The position numbers and the translations under genes are program-made. Of a stretch of DNA of 5,593 nt, positions 5,361-5,593 are shown piece by piece. The notes under the pieces were generated by a model, which made no database searches, was not told where the DNA came from, and saw only the letters and a program-made list of their open reading frames with translations. Source of the stretch: Clostridia bacterium (GTDB lineage: Bacteria; Bacillota; Clostridia; Oscillospirales; Butyricicoccaceae); assembly GCA_017396925.1 (NCBI GenBank), contig JAFQKM010000071.1, positions 1 to 5,593 of the forward strand, in the 5' to 3' direction. Position 1 is the stretch's first letter, and each line of letters starts with the position of its first letter.

Positions 5361-5593
5361 ATTATCCCTGTTCCGTCATACAGGACCTGCTGCCCCTCTA
5401 TATCGATGGGGTGTGCAGCGAAGAAAGCCGAAAGGTCATCGACGAACATCTGGCCGGATGTGCCGCCTGCCGGCAGCTGCTGGCCGAAATGCAGGCTTCC
5501 GAACAGAAGCCTAACCTGCAGGCCGATGTCCATGCGGCCAAGGTGCTGGAAAACATCAAAAAGCGCATCAACAGCCGTGTGCTGCGGATCCTG
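5357..5593 (+). CDS. Zinc-finger (zf-HC2) anti-sigma factor, N-terminal part
   Basis: The reading frame starts at ATG 5357, overlaps the sigma gene by 4 bases, and runs open through the right edge (79 residues visible). AAGGAGGAG at 5343-5351 is a strong ribosome site. The N-terminus has the zinc anti-sigma signature HLAGCAAC (His31, Cys35, Cys38), with Cys5 or Cys20 as the probable fourth ligand, in a DLLPLYIDGVCSEES context typical of the zf-HC2 family. This domain binds and sequesters the ECF sigma encoded just before it. After a linker (about 48-60) a basic helix begins (62-79, KVLENIKKRINSRVLRIL). In most relatives a transmembrane helix and an extracytoplasmic sensor domain follow, but these lie outside the window. 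The zinc cluster may make it redox-sensitive, as in RsrA-type proteins, which is inference. Confidence 0.88.
   Translation, partial: MNYPCSVIQDLLPLYIDGVCSEESRKVIDEHLAGCAACRQLLAEMQASEQKPNLQADVHAAKVLENIKKRINSRVLRIL

Overview
The window looks like chromosomal DNA from a low- to mid-GC Clostridia-type Firmicute, possibly the Oscillospirales/Ruminococcaceae side. The signs are AAGGAG-type Shine-Dalgarno sites before every gene, AT-rich intergenic DNA against coding regions rich in G/C third positions, a lipoprotein amino-acid binding protein, and an ECF sigma/zinc-finger anti-sigma pair of Firmicute style. This assignment is inference from style, not a database match. Six complete genes and one partial gene are present, all on the + strand, in three transcription units.

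Unit 1 (about 271-2725) is a polar amino-acid ABC importer. A vegetative promoter (TTGCAT-17-TATAAT) leads to a lipoprotein binding protein (364-1152), then a hairpin with a short T-run, a permease (1241-1945), and an ATPase that starts at a GTG inside the end of the permease gene (1932-2678). A terminator-like hairpin closes the unit. The first 270 bases hold no convincing gene. They contain inverted repeats that could be operators and, at the extreme left edge, a minus-strand Shine-Dalgarno sequence that suggests a divergent gene just outside.

Unit 2 (about 2743-4828) has its own extended -10 promoter. It drives a Cys-rich protein of the L-2-amino-thiazoline-4-carboxylate (ATC) hydrolase family (2803-3495) and an M20-family metallo-hydrolase (3510-4775), and ends at a strong intrinsic terminator. 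The pairing recalls the known Pseudomonas route in which ATC is opened to N-carbamoyl-cysteine and then hydrolysed to cysteine by an M20-type amidohydrolase. With the importer next door, a small uptake-and-hydrolysis module for a cysteine-related or other modified amino acid is plausible but unproven.

Unit 3 (4836 to the right edge) is an ECF sigma factor (4887-5360) and a translationally coupled zinc-finger anti-sigma factor (5357 to beyond 5593). It is preceded by TGAAAC-N16-CGTC, a good match to ECF-type promoters of the Bacillus SigW/SigM class, so the pair is probably autoregulated. The -35 element lies only a few bases beyond the T-tract of the unit 2 terminator.
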